Positions 32,427 to 41,506 of a stretch of 64,000 nucleotides of DNA are shown here, in pieces. This DNA is from Microbacterium schleiferi (GTDB taxonomy: Bacteria > Actinomycetota > Actinomycetes > Actinomycetales > Microbacteriaceae), in assembly GCF_020781975.1 (NCBI RefSeq), contig NZ_JAJGNI010000013.1:1-64000 (forward strand), in the 5' to 3' direction. Every line of letters starts with the position of its first letter. Positions within the stretch are counted from its first letter, which is position 1. Made by a program: the position numbers and the translations under genes. Below the pieces are notes generated by a model, which saw only the letters and a list, made by a program, of their open reading frames with translations, made no database searches and was not told where the DNA came from.

Positions 32427-34559
32427 TCAGGCGTCGACGTCGGCGAGCTGACGGCCCGCGATCTCCTCGAGCAGGTCGTCGCCGATGCGCGCGTCCTCGA
32501 ACGGCGCGTCGATCTCGGCGCGGTCGAGCATCTCGGTCATCCGGCGACGACGCTGACGCGTGATGAGCGTCACAACGCGGCCCTCACGACCGGCCCGCCC
32601 TGTGCGACCCGAGCGGTGCAGGTACGTCTTGTACTCGTCGGGAGCATCGGCCTGAACTACCAGGTCGATGTCATCGACGTGGATGCCGCGCGCGGCGACA
32701 TCCGTGGCGACGAGCACCCGCACCCGCCCCGAGGTCAGCTTCTCGAGGTTCCGCGTGCGCTTGGCCTGGTTCAGGTCCCCGTGCAGCGCGAGGGACGGGA
32801 TGCCGGCGTCGTCGAACTGCTCCGCGAGCATCTCGGCGTACGCACGCGTGCGGGCGAACACGAGGGTCTTGCCGTCGCGGTCGACGAGCGAGGTCAGGAT
32901 CTCTGCCTTGTCGCGGTGGTCGATCACGAGAACACGGTGCTCGATGGTGCTCGAATCCTGGTCCTCGCCAGCAACCTCGTAGACGGCGGGCTCGACGAGG
33001 AACTCGTCGACGAGCGCGGCAACTTCACGGTCGAGCGTCGCCGAGAACAGCAGCTTCTGACTGCCGTCCGCGGTGAGGCGCAGGATACGCTGCACCGGCT
33101 CGAGGAAGCCCAGCTCGCACATGTGGTCGGCTTCATCCAGGACCGCGATCCGAACCTCGGAGAGGTCGAGTTTGCCCTGTTCGACGAGGTCTTCGATGCG
33201 GCCCGGCGTGCCGACGATGACGTCGACGCCCTTCTTGAGGGCACCGACCTGGCGCGCCTGCGGCACGCCACCGTAGATCTGCGTCGTGAACAGGCCGACG
33301 CTGCGGGCGATCGGCTGGATCGTCCGGTCGATCTGCAGCGCGAGCTCACGCGTGGGAGCGAGAACCAGAGCCTTGGGAGAGCGACCGAACTCACGACGGC
33401 TTCCTGCCTGCGAACGCAGAATGCTCTCCACGAGCGGGGCGCCAAAGGCGATGGTCTTGCCCGAGCCGGTGCGGCCGCGGGCTAGCACGTCGCGTCCCTC
33501 GAGGATCGGAGCGATGGTCGCAGCCTGGATCGGGAACGGCGATGCCGCCCCCAGCTCGGCGAGCACACGGACGATGTTCTCGCCGAGCCCCAGGTCACCG
33601 AAACCGACGCCCTCGACAGCGTCAGCCTGAACGGCCTCGGCCTGCAGACGCTCGTGGACGACATCCACGTGCTCTTCGTGGGCAGCCGTGCGCGTCGGAG
33701 CGTTCCAGTCGGAGCGGTTTGGACGGTCGTCGCGACGCGGACGATCGTCACGACGTGGACGATCCCCGTAACCGGCGCGGTCGTCACGACGGGGGCGGTC
33801 TGCGTAGGAGGGTCGGTCATCGCGACGCGGACGGTCTCCGTAGCGGTCCTGGCTCTCGCGCTGCGGACGGTCGTCGCGGCGCGCGCGGTCGCCATAACCA
33901 CCGCGGTCATCCCGACGCGGACGTTCACCGTAGGCGGGGCGATCGTCCCGACGCGGACGATCGGAGTAGCGGTCCTGCTGCGCACGGTCATCCCGACGCG
34001 GACGCTCCGAGTAACGATCCTGACCCTCACGCTGCGGACGGTCGCCGTAGGCGGGGCGGTCGTCACGACGGGGACGATCCGAGTAGCCGGTGCGGTCATC
34101 CCGACGCGGACGGTCACCGTAGGACGGGCGGTCATCCCGACGCGGGCGATCCCCATACGAGGGGCGGTCATCCCGACGCGGACGGTCACCGTACGACGGA
34201 CGGTCGTCCCGACGCGGACGGTCATCGCGCGAACTGCGGCCATAGCCACCGGAGCGCTGGCGGTCATCGCGTGCGGGACGGTCATCGCGGCGCGGACGAT
34301 CGTCCCGGGCGTGGGTACGGATGGCGCGGGCCTCATCGCGACCTGCGCGCTCCTGCGCGGTCCAGCGACGCTTGGGCGCCGCGTCCGACTCTGCAGTCTC
34401 GGGGCGGTAGCCGCGGTGGCTGGGGCTCTTGCTGCCGGGCTTTCCGGCCGACGACGTGCCAGGGCGACGCTTGCGGTCCTGATACGCGGTCTTCTCGCCG
34501 TAGCGCGGTTCGAAGTTCTTGGCTGCGCGGCCGCCGGCCGGCTTCTTGCTCTTGGGCAT
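32427..34559 (-). CDS. DEAD-box RNA helicase with Arg/Asp-rich repeat tail (RhlE/DeaD-like)
   Basis: The 710-residue protein has a disordered N-terminal half and a DEAD-box core from about residue 318: FPIQAATIAPILEGRDVLARGRTGSGKT, PTRELALQI, GTPGRIEDL, the DEAD box in LDEADHMCELG, SATLD, and HRSGRTGRAGREG. Residues 85-280 are a repeat field of RPRRDDRP-type units with Tyr/Gly/Ser linkers. DEAD-box proteins of this class remodel structured RNA in cold adaptation, ribosome assembly or decay. The repeat field is typical of low-complexity RNA-binding or phase-separating regions and is positioned before, not after, the core. AGGAAG precedes the ATG. A long leader lies upstream. Confidence 0.9.
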   Translation of the reverse strand: MPKSKKPAGGRAAKNFEPRYGEKTAYQDRKRRPGTSSAGKPGSKSPSHRGYRPETAESDAAPKRRWTAQERAGRDEARAIRTHARDDRPRRDDRPARDDRQRSGGYGRSSRDDRPRRDDRPSYGDRPRRDDRPSYGDRPRRDDRPSYGDRPRRDDRTGYSDRPRRDDRPAYGDRPQREGQDRYSERPRRDDRAQQDRYSDRPRRDDRPAYGERPRRDDRGGYGDRARRDDRPQRESQDRYGDRPRRDDRPSYADRPRRDDRAGYGDRPRRDDRPRRDDRPNRSDWNAPTRTAAHEEHVDVVHERLQAEAVQADAVEGVGFGDLGLGENIVRVLAELGAASPFPIQAATIAPILEGRDVLARGRTGSGKTIAFGAPLVESILRSQAGSRREFGRSPKALVLAPTRELALQIDRTIQPIARSVGLFTTQIYGGVPQARQVGALKKGVDVIVGTPGRIEDLVEQGKLDLSEVRIAVLDEADHMCELGFLEPVQRILRLTADGSQKLLFSATLDREVAALVDEFLVEPAVYEVAGEDQDSSTIEHRVLVIDHRDKAEILTSLVDRDGKTLVFARTRAYAEMLAEQFDDAGIPSLALHGDLNQAKRTRNLEKLTSGRVRVLVATDVAARGIHVDDIDLVVQADAPDEYKTYLHRSGRTGRAGREGRVVTLITRQRRRRMTEMLDRAEIDAPFEDARIGDDLLEEIAGRQLADVDA
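33720..34307 (-). repeat. coding tandem repeat field in the RNA helicase gene
   Basis: Within the helicase reading frame about 196 codons encode repeated RRDDRP units separated by short Tyr/Gly/Ser linkers; some copies extend to 10-14 residues (for example RPSYGDRPRRDD). The DNA is correspondingly repetitive, so length could vary between strains by slippage. The opposite strand is also open across it, an artefact of the repeats. Confidence 0.85.
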
Positions 34560-34749
34560 GGGTGTGTTCTTCCTGGGTTCTCTCGCACGAGAACAGCAGT
34601 CGAGACGCGCTCGACAGGCCCGGACTCTCTTGGCCGGGGGCCATTCATGTGATGGTCATGCACGCCGATCGGCGCTCACCATCGGCCCCAAGGACTCACA
34701 AACCCACTCGCCATACATGGCAATGTCCAGAGCCGACCTATCCAGCGTA
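34560..34749 (-). promoter_or_regulatory. long 5' leader of the RNA helicase gene
   Basis: On the minus strand TACGCT (34744-34749) could be a -10, giving a leader of about 180 bases before the helicase ATG. Within it lie CGCCGATCGGCG, a perfect 12-bp palindrome, flanked by GATGGTGA and its near complement. Long structured leaders are common on cold-inducible DEAD-box helicase genes. No -35 is convincing and the leader has no recognisable riboswitch. Confidence 0.35.
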
Positions 34750-34822
34750 CAGGCTCACCCTGGGAAACCCCCGCGCCGCGGCAACCACGGCAGGCAAGGT
34801 CGGATGCATCACCCACGGCCTC

Positions 34823-34828
34823 TAGCAT
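34823..34828 (+). promoter_or_regulatory. -10 element of the aldose epimerase gene
   Basis: TAGCAT lies 27 bases before the ATG, leaving a short leader that contains GAGGAGG nearby; a leadered start contrasting with the leaderless genes of this window. Confidence 0.35.
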
Positions 34829-34855
34829 GGGCACGACGCCCGCCGAGGAGGACCC

Positions 34856-35776
34856 ATGCCCGACATCCGCCACGACCCCACCGGGGAGCAGTTCCACCTC
34901 TCGAGTGCCGACGGTCGCGTGACCGCGCACCTCACCCAGGTGGGTGCGACGATCCGCGGGCTCACCGTCGATGGCGTAGACCTCATCGCACCGTACCCGC
35001 AGGGGATGCCGGCGCCCGCGGCATCCGGAACCGTGCTCGTGCCGTGGCCGAACCGCGTCCGCGATGGCAAGTGGAGCCACAACGGCACCACCTACCAGCT
35101 GTGGATCACCGACCCGTCGGTCGGGGGCGCATCGCACGGGCTGCTGCGCTTCATGCCGTACACGGTGGCCGAGCAGTCCGGCGACCGGCTCACGCTCGCG
35201 GCCACAGTCTTTCCCCAGAGCGGCTACCCGTTCCAGCTCGACACGACAGTCACCTACGCGCTCACTGCCGACGGCATCGAGGTGACCCACGTCATCGAGA
35301 ACGTCGGCACGGATGCCGCACCGGCAGCCCTCGGCACCCACCCGTACTTCACGCTCGGCGACGTACCGACAGCCGACCTGATGCTCACCTCGCCGGGCGC
35401 GAAGATGCTCGTGCTCGATGACGCGCTGATCCCGATCGACGAGGTGCCGGTGGATGCGGCATCCGACCTGCGCAGCGGTGCCCGCCTCGGGGATGTCTCG
35501 CTCAACACCTGCTACACCGACATCGCTCGCGACGCCGACGGGATGCTGCGCCATCGGCTCAGCGCGCCGGATGGCCGGACCGTCACGATCTGGCAGGGCC
35601 CGGACCTCGACTACGTGCAGGTGTACACAACCGACCGCTACCCGAACCGCGAGTTGGCTGTCGCTATCGAACCGATGAGCGCGGTGCCGGACGCCCTCAA
35701 CTCCGGTCGAGGTCTGCGCTGGCTGGCGCCGGGCGAGACCTGGACCGTGAGCTGGGGAGTCTCCTACTCGGGCTGA
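34856..35776 (+). CDS. aldose 1-epimerase family protein
   Basis: The 306-residue protein is a galactose-mutarotase-like enzyme. Catalytic residues are visible: His94 in SHGLL, His162 in GTHPYF and Glu272 in AIEPMS. LVPWPNRVRDG is the family substrate-binding segment. It interconverts alpha and beta anomers of aldoses; the YeaD/GalM subtype is not clear and no sugar operon adjoins it. GAGGAGG precedes the ATG. Its last 13 bases overlap the 3' end of the convergent RND permease gene. Confidence 0.9.
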   Translation: MPDIRHDPTGEQFHLSSADGRVTAHLTQVGATIRGLTVDGVDLIAPYPQGMPAPAASGTVLVPWPNRVRDGKWSHNGTTYQLWITDPSVGGASHGLLRFMPYTVAEQSGDRLTLAATVFPQSGYPFQLDTTVTYALTADGIEVTHVIENVGTDAAPAALGTHPYFTLGDVPTADLMLTSPGAKMLVLDDALIPIDEVPVDAASDLRSGARLGDVSLNTCYTDIARDADGMLRHRLSAPDGRTVTIWQGPDLDYVQVYTTDRYPNRELAVAIEPMSAVPDALNSGRGLRWLAPGETWTVSWGVSYSG

Positions 35777-38700
35777 CGACCGTTCTCGTCGTCGTCCGTG
35801 TTCTCGGCGGCGGGATCGGTCGGCTCAGCGCCGTCGGCTGACTCCGGCGACGCTGGCTCGGCATCCGCGGACGCCGCATCATCACCGTCGGCGGCAGCCT
35901 CGGACTCTGCGGTGTGCCTATCGGCTGCCACGTTGTCGTCGGGCTCGTGCTCACCAGACTCCGCGTCGGCGGCTTCGGGCTCGGAGGCTTCGGCCTCGAC
36001 GGCTTCCGGCTCACCGGCGTCGGGAGCGACAGTATCCACGTTGTCCTCGCCGACGTCAGTAGTTGAGCGGTCAGCATCGCCGGACGCGGGCTCAGCGCCG
36101 TCGACGGCCTCCTCCGCGGCATCCGAGTCAGCCGAGGTCGGTACGCCATCTGTCTCAGGTGTGTCGGTCGCGGCCTCGCTCACCTCGTCGGGCTCCGCCG
36201 GCGCCTGGATCGGGATCTGGCCGGTCCGCAAGGCTTCACGTTCGCGCAGCTCACGGCGCGTCAGCGGCACGTCCTCGGCACCACCCGCGCCAGCACCGCC
36301 CGCAGCGCCCGCTACCCCCGCGAGCGCGAGTGCGCCCTCGGCATCCGTTTGCCCCGGCCTCGCCGCGCGCTTTGCCTGCCGCCGCTCCTTCGCGCCCTCG
36401 ACGAGGTTGTAGAGCGTCGGCAGGACGAGCAGCGTCAGGACGGTGGACGAGATGAGTCCGCCGATGACGACGATCGCGAGCGGCTGCGAAATGAATCCGC
36501 CCGTGCCGGTGATCCCGAGTCCCATGGGAGTGAGCGCGAGGATCGTGGCCAGCGCGGTCATCAGGATTGGGCGAAGACGCCGCGTACCACCGGCGATCGT
36601 CGCATCGTGGGCACTCAGGCCCTTCTCGCGGTACTGGTTGACGAGATCGACGAGAACGATGGCGTTCGTGACGACGATGCCGATGAGCATCAGCACACCG
36701 ATGAGCGAGGCGACACCCAGCGGGATGCCGGTGACGATCTGCAGGAGGATCGCTCCGGTCGCCGCGAACGGCACCGAGATGAGGAGCAGCAGCGGCTGGC
36801 GCAGCGATTTGAAGGTCGCGACCATGACGACGTACACGATCAGGATGGCCGCCAGCAGCGCGAGCCCCAGCTGGCTGAAAGCGTCAGCCTGGTCGGTTGC
36901 GACACCGCCGAGGCTAGCGCGCGCGGCCGAGGGCAGGTCAGCCGCGTCAATCGCTTCCGTGACGGATGCCGTCGCCTGCGAGAGGTTGTCGGTAGCCGGC
37001 GTGACCGTGACTGTCGCGGTGCGCGTGCCACCTTCGGTGGTGATCGAGGTCGGCCCCTGGGCCTCTTCGACAACTGCGACATCCGACAGTGGCACAGGCC
37101 CCTGGGCGGTGAACACCTGCAGGTTGCGCAGTTCGTCGATCGTGGTCGGCGGGTCGTTCGCGGCGAGGTAAACCGTCAGCGAGGTGTCGTCGACCTCAAC
37201 GCTGCCGATGTTCTGCGGTTGCATGGTGCTCGACACGATCGCGCCCACAGCGACTTCCGACAGGCCGAGCGACGCTGCCTTGTCGCTGTCGACCCGGACC
37301 GAGATGAAGGGCAGGGATGCTGACAGGTTGCTGGTGACCTGGCTGACGTCGTCGAGGTCGCTGAGGCTTGCGACCACGGCATCCGTCGCCTCTTGCAGCG
37401 TTGACGCGTCGGGAGCCGTGACGTCTACCTCGATGTCGGTCGAGCCGAAGCCGCCATTGCCTCCCGCCACGGTGATCTCACCGACATCGGGAATCGCCTC
37501 GACGGTGTCCTGTACTTCCTGACGAAGGGCTACCTGGTCGACGCCTTCCTCGGTCGTGATGGAGTAGGTGATTCCGCTGCCGCCGCCGGTGAAGGCATCG
37601 CGCAGCGCATTGCCGCTGGAGCCGATGGAGACCTGCACGGTCTCGATGCCCTCGATGCCCAGCAGAGCCTCTTCGACCGGCTCAGCGGCCGCGGATTCGG
37701 CTTCGAGACTCGGCGCCGGACCGATGTCTTGGGTCATCGTGAACGTGTTCTGCCCGGAATCACCGAGGAAGTTCGTCTTCATCAGGGGCGCGGCGGCGAT
37801 GGTGCCGACGAGAACGAGCACGGCAAGACCGAGGGTGACCCAGGAGTGCCGTAGCGTCCATCGCAGGATCGGGGTGTAACCGCGCTGGAGCCGATCGAGA
37901 GGAGCTGCCGGGTTCTCGGGGTCGATCTCGCGCCCGTCCTCATCGAGCAGCGGCTTGCCGGGCTTGAGGAACCAGTAGGCCAGCACGGGCACGATCGTGA
38001 GCGCGACCAGCAGCGAGGCGAGCAGTGCGATCGTCACGGTGAGCGCGAACGGCCGGAACAGTTCTCCGGTGACGTCGCCGACGAAGGCGATGGGCAAGAA
38101 GACGGCGACCGTCGTGATGGTCGAGGACGTGATCGCCGACCCGACTTCCTTGACAGCCCGCACGATCGAGGTCAGCTTGTCGGCCTTGCCCACGTAGTGG
38201 CGCCTGATGTTCTCGATCACGACGATCGAGTCATCCACGACCCGGCCGATCGAGATTGTGATGGCCCCGAGTGTCAGGATGTTCAGCGAGTACCCGAACG
38301 CCTGCAACCCGATGAATGTGATGAGCACGCTCGTCGGGATCGAGATCGCGGTCACGAGCGTCGCGCGGACCGAGAGCAGGAAGAGCAGGATGACGAGCAC
38401 CGCGAACAGCAGGCCGAATCCACCTTCAACGGCCAGAGTCTCGATCGACTGCTCGATGTAGGGCGCCTGGTCGAAGACAACGGTGAGGGTGACTCCGTCA
38501 AGCTGCTGCTCGAGGTCGGGCAGGATGTCGAGCACGCCGTGCGAGACATCGACGGTGTTGGCTGCCGGGAGCTTCGTGATCGCGATCGTCACCGCCGGCT
38601 CGCCGTTCACGCGAGAGATCGTCGCGACGGGGTCCTGGCCCTGCTCGACGGTGGCGACGTCGGCGATCGTGACCGTTCCGGCCTGGAACTGCTCGGCATC

Positions 38701-39441
38701 CGTGGGAACGAGCGGTAGCGCCGCTACCGCATCGACGGAGGTGATCTTCGAGCCGGTCTGCACCGTGAGGGTCTGCTCGTTCTCGGTGATCTGACCGCCC
38801 GGGAAGAGCACGCCGTTCTGGTCGAGAGCGTCGCGGATCGCCTGTTGCGTGTAGCCGGTCGCGGCGAGCTCTGCCGGGTCAGGCGTGATCGTGACGCGCT
38901 GGCCGGTGCCACCGACGATCTGCGCGGCGTTGACGCCGTCGACATCCTCGAGCTCGGGGATCGCGACGGACTCGAGTGTCGCCTGGATGGTCTGCTGGTC
39001 GTCGTAGCCCGTGACGGCGATCTGGATGACGGGGAAGTCGTCGATGCTCGCCGAGAGCACGTTGGGTTCGACGTTCTCGGGCAGCTGCGACGAGATCCGG
39101 TTGATCGCTTGCGTGATCTTCTGCTCGGCAGTGCCGAGGTCGGTGCCGTAGGTGAACGACGCCTGCACGATCGAGGCGTTGGTCGTGCTGGTCGCGGTCG
39201 TCGACTCGAGGCCGGGGACGGCCTGGATGGCGGTCTCGATCGGCGTCGACACGTCGTTGGCGACGACTTCGGGGGAGGCTCCCGGGTAGGTCGTGACGAC
39301 GATGAGGGCCGGGAACTCGATAGACGGGATCAGTTCCTGCTTCAGGTTGGTCAACGCGAGGCTGCCGAACAGGGCAGCGACGATCGTGACCAGCGCGATG
39401 AGGGCGCGGTTTTTCAGGCTCAGGACGGCGAGTTTCGACAC
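35764..39441 (-). CDS. efflux RND transporter permease (HAE1/AcrB-like)
   Basis: The 1225-residue protein is an AcrB/HAE1-type RND permease, with about twelve membrane helices in two six-helix halves, large periplasmic-type loops after helices 1 and 7, and the TM4 proton-relay motif GRVVDDSIVVIENIRRH. Fold and loops match Gram-negative multidrug pumps rather than MmpL proteins, in an organism without an outer membrane. After the last helix, about 200 residues form an acidic Glu/Asp/Ala-rich tail. No membrane-fusion or outer-membrane partner is adjacent. The GTG was chosen because homology starts there, with AAAGG six bases before; a longer frame upstream is spurious. Confidence 0.88.
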   Translation of the reverse strand: MSKLAVLSLKNRALIALVTIVAALFGSLALTNLKQELIPSIEFPALIVVTTYPGASPEVVANDVSTPIETAIQAVPGLESTTATSTTNASIVQASFTYGTDLGTAEQKITQAINRISSQLPENVEPNVLSASIDDFPVIQIAVTGYDDQQTIQATLESVAIPELEDVDGVNAAQIVGGTGQRVTITPDPAELAATGYTQQAIRDALDQNGVLFPGGQITENEQTLTVQTGSKITSVDAVAALPLVPTDAEQFQAGTVTIADVATVEQGQDPVATISRVNGEPAVTIAITKLPAANTVDVSHGVLDILPDLEQQLDGVTLTVVFDQAPYIEQSIETLAVEGGFGLLFAVLVILLFLLSVRATLVTAISIPTSVLITFIGLQAFGYSLNILTLGAITISIGRVVDDSIVVIENIRRHYVGKADKLTSIVRAVKEVGSAITSSTITTVAVFLPIAFVGDVTGELFRPFALTVTIALLASLLVALTIVPVLAYWFLKPGKPLLDEDGREIDPENPAAPLDRLQRGYTPILRWTLRHSWVTLGLAVLVLVGTIAAAPLMKTNFLGDSGQNTFTMTQDIGPAPSLEAESAAAEPVEEALLGIEGIETVQVSIGSSGNALRDAFTGGGSGITYSITTEEGVDQVALRQEVQDTVEAIPDVGEITVAGGNGGFGSTDIEVDVTAPDASTLQEATDAVVASLSDLDDVSQVTSNLSASLPFISVRVDSDKAASLGLSEVAVGAIVSSTMQPQNIGSVEVDDTSLTVYLAANDPPTTIDELRNLQVFTAQGPVPLSDVAVVEEAQGPTSITTEGGTRTATVTVTPATDNLSQATASVTEAIDAADLPSAARASLGGVATDQADAFSQLGLALLAAILIVYVVMVATFKSLRQPLLLLISVPFAATGAILLQIVTGIPLGVASLIGVLMLIGIVVTNAIVLVDLVNQYREKGLSAHDATIAGGTRRLRPILMTALATILALTPMGLGITGTGGFISQPLAIVVIGGLISSTVLTLLVLPTLYNLVEGAKERRQAKRAARPGQTDAEGALALAGVAGAAGGAGAGGAEDVPLTRRELREREALRTGQIPIQAPAEPDEVSEAATDTPETDGVPTSADSDAAEEAVDGAEPASGDADRSTTDVGEDNVDTVAPDAGEPEAVEAEASEPEAADAESGEHEPDDNVAADRHTAESEAAADGDDAASADAEPASPESADGAEPTDPAAENTDDDENGRQPE

Positions 39442-39544
39442 GGTGGCCTTTGCTGTGCTCGGTGCGGTCGGGACGCGACGATACGCGGGTGTATCGTCCC
39501 CATCTTCGCACGGTGATTCCGGGGGATATCCCGAAAAGTCCCGA

Positions 39545-39919
39545 TCAGCTCGACGCGGCAGCGAGCGCTCCGCCGAGCGCAAGCCCGCCCGCGGCGGCGG
39601 CGAGCGCGAGCACGAACGTTCCGACGACATTGACGATCGCCATCCGCCCCCGCCGCTCTTCGGCCAGCAGCAGTGTCGTGACCGAGACGGCGCTGAAGGT
39701 GGTGAAGCCTCCGAGGAGACCTCCGCCGATCACGAACTGCAGATCAGCGGGGGCGGCAGAGCCGGTGAGGATGCCGAGAGCAAACGACCCGACGACGTTG
39801 ACAATGAACACACCCCACGGCGGTCCCCACCAGCGCAGGATGGCGACGTCAGCGCTGTAGCGCAGCGCCGCGCCGACGCCGCCGGCGAGCGCGCCCAGAG
39901 CGAGCAGGAGCGGACTCAT
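39545..39919 (-). CDS. crcB: fluoride channel subunit CrcB (second)
   Basis: The 124-residue protein has four membrane helices and the Fluc motifs NVVGSFALG and GGFTTFSAVSVTT, the latter containing the conserved Phe/Thr/Ser of the fluoride pore. Fluoride channels are dual-topology dimers; paired crcB genes encode opposed subunits. The ATG overlaps the stop of the preceding crcB by four bases, so the two are translated together. No crcB fluoride riboswitch is evident upstream. Charge distribution differs between the two subunits, as expected for fixed opposite topology. Confidence 0.9.
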   Translation of the reverse strand: MSPLLLALGALAGGVGAALRYSADVAILRWWGPPWGVFIVNVVGSFALGILTGSAAPADLQFVIGGGLLGGFTTFSAVSVTTLLLAEERRGRMAIVNVVGTFVLALAAAAGGLALGGALAAASS

Positions 39920-40317
39920 ACTGAGTGTCCATGCGCTGACGTCGGCCGGGGGCGGGCTATCCACAGTCCCGCGGCGGCAGCCGCAAGCCCGGCGAGCACG
40001 GTGACCACCGCCAGCGGCAGCGATGCCGGGTCCACCGCAAGCACGGCGAAGCTCGAGTACGTCGTGAACCCTCCCATGACGCCCACGCCCCAGAAGGTGC
40101 GCATCCTCGTGGCGCGGGCGGGGTCGGCCTGGCGTTCTGCCATGCCGGTGACCACCCCGAGCAGGAACGAGCCGACGATGTTGATGAGAGGGATGGAGAG
40201 CCACTGGATCGACGGATCCTCGACGAGCAGAACGGCAAGTCGCGCCGCAGTTCCGATCGTGCCCCCGGCGAACACCAGCCAGAGGTGGACCCCCGAGAAG
40301 CGCGGTCTGGTCGCCAT
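39916..40317 (-). CDS. crcB: fluoride channel subunit CrcB (first)
   Basis: The 133-residue protein shares the Fluc pattern: four helices, NIVGSFLLGVVTGM and GVMGGFTTYSSFAVL. It precedes and overlaps the second crcB gene, forming a heterodimeric fluoride exporter pair. The ATG sits six bases after a TAGCCT hexamer, so the operon is probably leaderless. Its N-terminus is positively charged (MATRPRFSG), which suggests N-terminus-in orientation. Confidence 0.9.
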   Translation of the reverse strand: MATRPRFSGVHLWLVFAGGTIGTAARLAVLLVEDPSIQWLSIPLINIVGSFLLGVVTGMAERQADPARATRMRTFWGVGVMGGFTTYSSFAVLAVDPASLPLAVVTVLAGLAAAAAGLWIARPRPTSAHGHSV

Positions 40318-40329
40318 CGGCCCAGGCTA
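40318..40329 (-). promoter_or_regulatory. leaderless -10 element of the crcB pair
   Basis: Minus-strand TAGCCT, six bases, ATG. The leaderless start leaves no room for a fluoride riboswitch. Confidence 0.5.
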
Positions 40330-40493
40330 ACGCTCCCCCGCGTCGTGTCACGTTCCGCAGGGCGTCCATACCGGGTTCGCCGCCGGGAAACAACCCCATT
40401 GTGGTGCGGCCGCGACAGTGAAATCGTCACGGCGTGGCGAGTGCGCCCGACACGCGTCGGGCATGCTCCCGGACGTCTAACGAAAGGTGCCCC

Positions 40494-40655
40494 ATGAACA
40501 TCGCACTGCTCCTTGTCATCATCATTGCTGTCGTGTTGGCAATCGTCGGCGGCCTCAACAGCGCCCTGAGCTGGCTGCTGTGGGTTGCCCTGATCGTCGG
40601 CGTCATCGCTCTCATCGCCTTCCTCTTCAGGGTGATCAGCGGCGGCAGAAGCTGA
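40494..40655 (+). CDS. small hydrophobic membrane protein
   Basis: The 53-residue protein is almost entirely two hydrophobic helices (LLLVIIIAVVLAIVGGL and WLLWVALIVGVIALIAFLF) with a short charged C-terminus (RVISGGRS). GAAAGG stands before the ATG. Tiny proteins like this are often annotated as hydrophobic or membrane-stress proteins; I recognise no specific function. A strong intrinsic terminator follows immediately, supporting an independent transcript. Confidence 0.65.
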   Translation: MNIALLLVIIIAVVLAIVGGLNSALSWLLWVALIVGVIALIAFLFRVISGGRS

Positions 40656-40667
40656 CCGCGTAGCCCG

Positions 40668-40714
40668 AAAACGGATGCCGCGCTCCTCGGGGGAGGGGAG
40701 CGGCATCCGTTTTT
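40668..40714. terminator. strong bidirectional intrinsic terminator
   Basis: Complementary arms AAAACGGATGCCGC and GCGGCATCCGTTTT, extended by a CTCC/GGAG inner stem, form a long GC-rich hairpin with A-run before and T-run after. It serves the small membrane protein gene and the convergent MerR gene. Confidence 0.88.
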
Positions 40715-40732
40715 CGTGTCGGCCGTGCACGT

Positions 40733-41506
40733 CTACAGGCGGGAGTTCACGTACTCCGCCAGCGCGTCTCGCACGAACTCGGCTCCGCCGTTTCCGCCGC
40801 CGGATGTCGCGTAGTTGGCCGCGAAACGGGGGTCGGCTACATACATCTCCGCGAGCCCCAGGACGTAGGGCTTCAGCCCGGCTTCGCCCTGATGGGCCGG
40901 GGTGCCGGGAATGGCGCGCAACCATGCAACATGGCGCTCCGCGAGAGCCTGTGCCTCGGTCGAGCCTGGCTCGATGCCAGACTCAGCCGCCGCAACCCAG
41001 TCCCCGGCGAGCTCGGCGCTCGTGTTCTTCCACGCAGCCTGCTGCTCAGTGCCGAGCGAGCGCCACCATGAGTCTGAGCGCGAATACGCTTCCGCGCCCC
41101 AGCGCTGCTCGACCTCGTCCTTGTAGACGGTGTGGTCGAAGCCGTCGAACATGTCGTCGTTCATCATCGATTCACCTCCCTCCCATGCCGTGATCGTGGA
41201 CTCCACCGCGGCGATCTGCCGCGCGAGCCTTTCCTGCTCGGAACGGAGCCACCCGATGTGGGTGCGCAATGCCTCCGCGGGGTCCTGTTGCGCGTCAAGC
41301 ACCTCGGCGATGTCGCTGAGCGCGAGACCGAGGTCTCGCAGAAGCAGAATCCGCTGCAGTCTCACGAGCGCCTCGGGTCCGTAGTAGCGGTATCCGTTCG
41401 CTCCCGTGCGCGTGGGAGACAGGATGCCGATGGCGTCGTAATGCCGCAGGGTTCGCGTCGTCACGCCCGACCGCTGTGCTACCTCGTGGATGCTCCATTC
41501 CGTCAT
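40733..41506 (-). CDS. MerR-family regulator with TipAS antibiotic-binding domain
   Basis: The 257-residue protein has an N-terminal MerR winged helix (WSIHEVAQRSGVTTRTLRHYDAIGILSP), a coiled-coil dimerisation helix (about 80-110) and a C-terminal TipAS domain (from about 120) with the helical KDEVEQRWG and HVAWLRAIPGTPAHQ segments. TipA-type proteins bind thiopeptide antibiotics and activate their own and multidrug genes. No resistance gene is adjacent, so the target may be itself. The ATG is seven bases after TACCGT; a GTG three codons upstream is also in frame. The promoter with a 19-bp spacer supports self-regulation. Confidence 0.88.
   Translation of the reverse strand: MTEWSIHEVAQRSGVTTRTLRHYDAIGILSPTRTGANGYRYYGPEALVRLQRILLLRDLGLALSDIAEVLDAQQDPAEALRTHIGWLRSEQERLARQIAAVESTITAWEGGESMMNDDMFDGFDHTVYKDEVEQRWGAEAYSRSDSWWRSLGTEQQAAWKNTSAELAGDWVAAAESGIEPGSTEAQALAERHVAWLRAIPGTPAHQGEAGLKPYVLGLAEMYVADPRFAANYATSGGGNGGAEFVRDALAEYVNSRL

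Noticed and set aside
33654..34652. Long plus-strand open frame of about 330 codons antisense to the RNA helicase gene
   Set aside because: It is the complement of the repeated RRDDRP codons; its Thr/Val/Arg repeats have no family resemblance, and the minus-strand gene has a strong ribosome binding site and conserved helicase motifs.
40318..40490. Fluoride riboswitch before the crcB pair
   Set aside because: The start codon follows the -10 by six bases, so there is no leader; the aptamer's conserved segments are not visible.
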